DNA of 64,000 nt from Pelosinus fermentans JBW45 (GTDB taxonomy: Bacteria; Bacillota; Negativicutes; DSM-13327): contig NZ_CP010978.1 of assembly GCF_000271665.2 (NCBI RefSeq), positions 156,501-220,500 of the forward strand, in the 5' to 3' direction. Under the pieces are notes generated by a model, which saw only the letters and a list, made by a program, of their open reading frames with translations, was not told the DNA's origin and ran no database searches. This document shows positions 59,539-64,000 of this stretch, piece after piece; position 1 is the stretch's first letter; every line of letters starts with the position of its first letter. The translations under genes were made by a program, and so were the position numbers.

Positions 59539-60921
59539 ATGAAAGTCATTATTCTCGCCGGTGGCGGAGGTAGTCGTTTATTTCCTCTTTCCCGTACCCT
59601 GTTTCCTAAACAATTTTTAAAACTCAATGGGGAAGAGTCGCTGCTTGCCCAGACCATAACCCGATTTTTGCCTATGGTCAAACCTTCTGACATGGTAGTG
59701 GTGACCAATCAGGAATATGTTCATCATGTCCGGACAGAACTCATCCAGGCTAAGGCCCAGGGAGCCCATATCCTGCTGGAGCCGATGGCACGAAATACAG
59801 CGCCGGCAGTTGCATTCGCGGCACAATACTGCCTCGAACATTTGGGCTGTCAACCCGATGAAATACTGTATGTAACACCCTCAGATCACATAATCCGCCC
59901 GATAGAGACGTTTGCAGCAAATGTTCGCCAGGCCATTGGATTGGCGAACATGGACAAGATTGTGACTCTTGGTATACGACCCAATCATCCGGAAACCGGT
60001 TATGGCTATATGCAGGCAGGTACACCTTTTAGCGGTGGCTTTGCCGTTCAATCCTTTCGGGAAAAGCCAGATCTAAAAACAGCAGAAGAATATCTGGCTG
60101 CTGGCAACTACTACTGGAACTCAGGTATGTTTGCGTTTGCGATTCAGTGTTTTATGGAGGAATTAGCAGCGTATCAGCCCGATATTTACGAGCTGGTCCA
60201 AAGTGGTTTGGACGGGATGAAGGAGAATTTCACCCTAATGCCCAATATCTCTATTGACTATGCAATTGCTGAAAAATCCCAAAAGATGGTGATGCTGCCG
60301 ATTACGGCGGAATGGAATGATATCGGTTCATGGGATGCAATCTATGACGTGCTCGATAAGGATTTGGATGGCAATGCAGTAAAAGGGGATTGCATTCCGA
60401 TTGAATGCTCAAATACCCTGATATTGGGACATAGTCGTCTTATTGCCGGCATCGGTCTTGAGGATATTCTGGTAGTGGAGACAGACGATGTTATCGTTGT
60501 TGCTAAAAAAGGCGAATCCCAAAAGGTCAAGGATCTTGTTTGTGAACTAAAGGAGAAGGGCAGGATTGAGGCGGACCAGCATACAACCGTTTATCGACCC
60601 TGGGGCTTCTATACTGTACTTGGTTCTGGTCCAGGGTATAAAATGAAAAAGATTGTTGTGAATCCCGGTGAAATCTTAAGTCTGCAAATGCATTATCATC
60701 GTAGTGAGCATTGGATTGTTATTGGCGGTACGGCAAAGGTCACTATCGGTGTTGCAGAACAAATGGTACATGAAAATGAGAGTGTTTTCGTGCCGCAAAC
60801 CACTAACCACCGGCTTGAAAATCCCGGAAGGCTGCCCCTTCAGATTATCGAAGTACAGAACGGGAGCTATCTGGGTGAAGATGATATTGTGCGTTTTGAT
60901 GATCGATATGGGAGATTATGA
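59539..60921 (+). CDS. manC: Mannose-1-phosphate guanylyltransferase (type II, with cupin isomerase domain)
   Basis: A 460-residue bifunctional-type enzyme from ATG 59539. The pyrophosphorylase signature is LAGGGGSRLFPLSR, with FPKQFL, and FREKPDLKTAEEYL follows. The C-terminal cupin (about 350-460) contains QMHYHRSEHWIVIGGTAKV and TNHRLENPG. It makes GDP-mannose, and possibly isomerises mannose-6-phosphate, for the two GT4 enzymes. Earlier in-frame starts lie inside the preceding gene and are rejected. Confidence 0.95.
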   Translation: MKVIILAGGGGSRLFPLSRTLFPKQFLKLNGEESLLAQTITRFLPMVKPSDMVVVTNQEYVHHVRTELIQAKAQGAHILLEPMARNTAPAVAFAAQYCLEHLGCQPDEILYVTPSDHIIRPIETFAANVRQAIGLANMDKIVTLGIRPNHPETGYGYMQAGTPFSGGFAVQSFREKPDLKTAEEYLAAGNYYWNSGMFAFAIQCFMEELAAYQPDIYELVQSGLDGMKENFTLMPNISIDYAIAEKSQKMVMLPITAEWNDIGSWDAIYDVLDKDLDGNAVKGDCIPIECSNTLILGHSRLIAGIGLEDILVVETDDVIVVAKKGESQKVKDLVCELKEKGRIEADQHTTVYRPWGFYTVLGSGPGYKMKKIVVNPGEILSLQMHYHRSEHWIVIGGTAKVTIGVAEQMVHENESVFVPQTTNHRLENPGRLPLQIIEVQNGSYLGEDDIVRFDDRYGRL

Positions 60922-60970
60922 CGTTATTTTAACAAAGCTCGAATTGATAATTTTTTACGGATCAGTATTG

Positions 60971-61004
60971 CAAAACAACCTCCCAGAGTAGGGAGGTTGT
61001 TTTG
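60971..61004. terminator. Bidirectional terminator between manC and the esterase gene
   Basis: CAAAACAACCTCCC and GGGAGGTTGTTTTG form a perfect 14-bp stem with loop AGAGTA; A/T-rich ends serve both convergent genes. Confidence 0.92.
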
Positions 61005-61014
61005 TATGGAATTG

Positions 61015-62385
61015 TTACTGCAATGCTTCAGGCAATTCAATGGTCCACAGATACATATTTCGTTCCACTTCCGAGTTTGGCACAATAGCTAGTACCGGAT
61101 TCGCAACTTTATCTTTGATTTTCAACGTACCATCACTAGTTAAGGTATAGTCGCCAATTTCACTATTTTTATGTTTGCTGTCCTGAAGGCTTAGCATCAT
61201 TCCAAAATCGTTGTCATTTACAACAACAATTGTCTTTTTATCCGGCAGCAGGGTTAATCCTTCTGCTTTTTCTACATTCCAGCCATTTGCCTTCAAATCA
61301 AATAGTAAGGTCTTGGAAGCTAAAGTAACACCAGCCAATTGCTCTTTGTCGGTAGCATACTCAAGCGCTTTTCCGTTAAGTGTGCGGTTGGAAATGTCCG
61401 TTGCATTGGCTAAGTCAACTAGGTAAATGCGATTGCGCATTTGTTTGTCTTTGTCAGATCCTTGTTCAATTAGCAGCAATTTGGTGTCAGAGACGGCAAA
61501 AATATCGCCGATTTTGGCACCCTTAGAAGACTTGTATGCATCTACGTCAATCGGGTAGGCATACATTTTGGTTTCGCCAGTAGATGGATTAAGCTGTACA
61601 ATTCGAGTAAATTGAGCTGTTTTATCCGTTTCTTCATTGACATTCAATACGCTTTGTACCGCTGCATAGATCTTTCCATTGGGGGCAACGGTTAGCCCTT
61701 CAAAACCACGGTTAGGAATTCGGAATTTTAGGATCTCCGGCAAACCGCTGCCAGGAGCATATTTTCGTAGCAATTTGCCTGTTTTGTCAAATTGAATAAT
61801 AAATGGACCATATTCGTCGCAAACCCAGAAGTTTCCCTTAGTATCTACGGCAATTCCTTCGGGGTCCAGTCCATTATCATCATAGCCAAGGTCATTCAAA
61901 TTTTCCCCTAAAGCGACCTCATAGGATGAACCAACAAAGCCAGGGGTAATCGGAAGACCAGTCAATGGCTTTCCTTGGGCATTTTTTAGTCCAATGGTTT
62001 CACGGACAGTAACATTGCCGGCTTTTAGTACTCCTACCGCAATCGTGGGTTGAAAATTAGGAGACGGGAAGAACTTTCCGCTAAATGTGCCCTTGTCGTT
62101 TTTCACAATTGGGCCATCTGCATTAGGACCACGATCAGAAATCATATAGAATTCTATAGAGCCGTCTTTTCTAACTGATTTGAGGGCAATACCGGAACCA
62201 AAGCCTGTTTTAAACCCATTGGGGAAATTTTGTTGATGATTACCTTGGTACTTCACATAGAACTGCTGAGGAATCGATACCACATATTTACTGACCTTTC
62301 CATCAGCTGCGGCTGCGATGCCACCAAATAAAATAGAACAACCCATAATTGAAGCAGCAAGAATTAAAGACATTTTTTTATTCAA
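61015..62385 (-). CDS. Secreted esterase-like activity of phytase family protein
   Basis: A 456-residue exported protein with signal peptide LILAASIMGCSILFGGIAAAADG. The mature part is a beta-propeller of the phytase-like (esterase-like activity) family: FYMISDRGPNADGP, DPEGIAVDTKGNFWVCDEYGP, NRGFEGLTVAPNGKIYAA and EGLTLLPDKKTIVVVNDNDF. It probably hydrolyses phosphate or carboxylic esters outside the inner membrane with metal ions. AGGAAAG-type site precedes the ATG. Monocistronic. Confidence 0.88.
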   Translation of the reverse strand: MNKKMSLILAASIMGCSILFGGIAAAADGKVSKYVVSIPQQFYVKYQGNHQQNFPNGFKTGFGSGIALKSVRKDGSIEFYMISDRGPNADGPIVKNDKGTFSGKFFPSPNFQPTIAVGVLKAGNVTVRETIGLKNAQGKPLTGLPITPGFVGSSYEVALGENLNDLGYDDNGLDPEGIAVDTKGNFWVCDEYGPFIIQFDKTGKLLRKYAPGSGLPEILKFRIPNRGFEGLTVAPNGKIYAAVQSVLNVNEETDKTAQFTRIVQLNPSTGETKMYAYPIDVDAYKSSKGAKIGDIFAVSDTKLLLIEQGSDKDKQMRNRIYLVDLANATDISNRTLNGKALEYATDKEQLAGVTLASKTLLFDLKANGWNVEKAEGLTLLPDKKTIVVVNDNDFGMMLSLQDSKHKNSEIGDYTLTSDGTLKIKDKVANPVLAIVPNSEVERNMYLWTIELPEALQ

Positions 62386-62551
62386 GTTGCTTTCCTCCTA
62401 CACTGTTATTTCCGTAAGCTCGTATTACTTATTCTACCAGATTTCACACTAACTTATGGTTAAAAATTTGTTAAAATTAGGTAAATGAGTAAGGTCATCT
62501 CGGTGAAACAGGGATAAGTGCAATCAAATCTTCTTTATTGTTGTTTAGAAC

Positions 62552-64000
62552 TTAGCTTTCCCTTACCTTTTTATTGTTGTGATGTATTTTCCAACCGTGG
62601 ATGAGAGAATACACCACGGGTACGACTACAAGGGTCAGGAGGGTAGAGGTAATAAGGCCGCCAATGATGGCATGGGCCATCGGGGCCCGGGCTTCAGCAC
62701 CTGGTCCGATGGATAGGGCAATTGGGAGCATGCCGAAGATCATGGCAATGCTGGTCATAAGAATAGGGCGCAGACGGATGCGGGCCGCGTCCACTAGAGC
62801 GTCATTGCAGGAAGTGCCTTCCTGCATGCGTTGCTTGGCGAAATCAATCAGGAGAATCGCATTCTTGGTAACCAGTCCCATTAACATCATAATTCCGATG
62901 AGTGAGATTAGGCTCAATTCACTACCTGCTAGAAATAATCCGGCCAGAGCCCCTATGACAGCCAAGGGCAGGGCGAGCATGATGGCGAAGGGTTCGCTGT
63001 AACTTTCAAATTGGGCCGCCAGAACCATGAAGATAAAGGCTGCCGCTAACACCAGCGCAATGGTCATGCTGGAAAACGAATCATCCATATCCTCGGTTTG
63101 ACCGGCGCCGCCTACTTGATAGCCTGCAGGCAGTGGGATTTCGTTCATATCCTCGTAGAATTTGTTGTTAAAATCACCAAGGGTGGTTTTCTCCAGGTTA
63201 GCTGTTAACCTGATTTCTTTTTGCCGATCATAGCGGTTAATCTCTGACGGACTGGTGGCGTACTTCATGTTAACTACTTGGGACAACGGAATCAGGAGTC
63301 GCTGTCCGTCTGTTTTCATTTTTTCACTGGTTAGAAACACATTCTGCAGACTTTCTGGGCTGCTGCGATCCTTAGCATTAAGCCGTAGGTTGATATCCAC
63401 CCGTTCATCGCCGTCGCTGAACTTGCCAATCACTGTTCCCTGCAATAGCGTTTGCAGGGCGTTGCCGATGGTGGAGGTGGATATACCTAGATCATTAGCT
63501 CGTTCTGTTTTGATTGTAATGTCCAGATTGGGACTGCCGGGACGATAATTCGACACGATGTCTCGAACACCGGGAATGGTCTCCATTTTCCGGTGCAGCT
63601 GTTCTGCAATCTCACCAAGTGTTTCTACGGATTCGCCAGTTAGGGATACACTGACTGGTTTTCCGCCGCCCTGTTCGAAGTCAGCACGGATACCGGGAAT
63701 GCTGTTGAGTTTGTTTCTGGCATCACCAATAATTTCGATTTGGGAGCGTTCACGGTTTTGTTTAGGAATCAATGTCACAAACAGATTTTGTTCACCGGCA
63801 GCGGTGGTACTGAATACATGCTGTACCTCGGGAAGTTGCTGCAGGGTCTCCACCAGATAGAGTGTTGATTGATCCAGACCTTCAATTGTAGGACCGATCT
63901 GAGTTTGTACCTTGACTGTGAATTGAGCCTGGTCGGTATCCGGGATAAAAGATGAGCCCAGATAGGGGAGCAGCAGCATGCTGAGCAGAAACAGTGCTGC
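62552..64000 (-). CDS. RND efflux transporter, HAE1/AcrB-type (C-terminal part; 5' end outside window)
   Basis: The minus-strand frame is open to the window edge (reads AALFLLSMLLLPYLGSSFIP at the visible start), giving 482 residues of a pump of about 1030. Visible: second periplasmic loop from SFIPDTDQAQFTVKVQTQIG, then spans 8-12 with GLVTKNAILLIDFAKQRMQEG (proton-relay Lys) and the final AHAIIGGLITSTLLTLVVVP. It differs clearly from the pump at 30210-33323 and is a second RND system. Adaptor genes would lie upstream of the window. Confidence 0.92.
   Translation of the reverse strand, partial: AALFLLSMLLLPYLGSSFIPDTDQAQFTVKVQTQIGPTIEGLDQSTLYLVETLQQLPEVQHVFSTTAAGEQNLFVTLIPKQNRERSQIEIIGDARNKLNSIPGIRADFEQGGGKPVSVSLTGESVETLGEIAEQLHRKMETIPGVRDIVSNYRPGSPNLDITIKTERANDLGISTSTIGNALQTLLQGTVIGKFSDGDERVDINLRLNAKDRSSPESLQNVFLTSEKMKTDGQRLLIPLSQVVNMKYATSPSEINRYDRQKEIRLTANLEKTTLGDFNNKFYEDMNEIPLPAGYQVGGAGQTEDMDDSFSSMTIALVLAAAFIFMVLAAQFESYSEPFAIMLALPLAVIGALAGLFLAGSELSLISLIGIMMLMGLVTKNAILLIDFAKQRMQEGTSCNDALVDAARIRLRPILMTSIAMIFGMLPIALSIGPGAEARAPMAHAIIGGLITSTLLTLVVVPVVYSLIHGWKIHHNNKKVRES

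Overview
The window looks like a chromosome segment of an anaerobic, diderm (outer-membrane-bearing) Firmicute, most likely Negativicutes/Sporomusaceae and close to Pelosinus. Gene and ribosome-binding-site style is low-GC Firmicute (AGGAGG-type sites, TTG/GTG starts, PTS, PRD regulator, YcbB-type response regulator). Yet there are two HAE1-type RND pumps, two small secreted proteins that look like outer-membrane beta-barrels, and the remnant of a TolC-type channel gene. Metabolism is anaerobic: Ni-CO dehydrogenase, a sodium-pumping biotin decarboxylase and many Fe-S proteins. The genus is an inference. I saw no tRNA, rRNA, CRISPR array or intact insertion sequence.

Layout. 1-5.8 kb: end of a sugar PTS operon (EIIA, D-2-hydroxyacid dehydrogenase, class II aldolase), its LevR-like sigma54 activator and an LsrG-like monooxygenase. 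6.1-8.5 kb: marR plus a heavy-metal P-type ATPase. 8.6-12.3 kb: cooA, cooS and cooC with a perfect CooA-type operator. 12.5-15 kb: NitT/TauT-type ABC transporter. 15.2-18.9 kb: two-component system divergent from a dicarboxylate/amino-acid symporter. 19-20.2 kb: two envelope proteins. 20.7-22.9 kb: membrane and biotin subunits of a sodium-pumping decarboxylase, without the carboxyltransferase. 23-27.3 kb: FlK-like thioesterase, split LysO exporter, HsmA-like membrane protein, glutathione peroxidase relic, DUF362 ferredoxin. 27.3-28 kb: gene-free, RNA-rich region. 28-33.9 kb: OM protein and RND pump. 34-37.7 kb: YhdH reductase/MarR pair, Fe-S protein/Crp pair, ABM protein. 37.9-43.6 kb: iron-siderophore uptake island (AraC, FecBCDE-like ABC transporter, esterase) with a 7-1-7 Fur-like box. 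43.9-48.2 kb: LysR, QueG-like Fe-S protein, flagellinolysin-like flagellin-protease, CGGC protein. 48.4-54 kb: MATE pump, DNA-repair radical-SAM pair, alpha/beta hydrolase, FAH-family hydrolase. 54.1-60.9 kb: mannosyl-glycan cluster (two GT4, GH130, alpha/alpha-toroid protein, ManC). 61-64 kb: phytase-like esterase and a partial RND pump.

The strongest system-level reading is a self-contained CO-response module. A CooA homologue keeps the haem His but has Ser for the redox-switch Cys. Next to it is a 16-bp site matching the Rhodospirillum CooA consensus exactly, followed by cooS and cooC.

The most unexplained signals are non-coding: (1) a promoter-to-terminator RNA of about 94 nt at 27.7 kb that folds into a closed three-hairpin cloverleaf; (2) a structured leader in front of the GH130 gene; (3) at least eleven copies of dispersed imperfect hairpin repeats in three sequence dialects, often followed by a TTTTAAAGGACGC-like tail; (4) a different repeat of about 88 bp present twice in opposite orientation. 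Decay is visible at two places: a TolC start fused to the RND operon's ribosome-binding site and a C-terminal glutathione peroxidase fragment.
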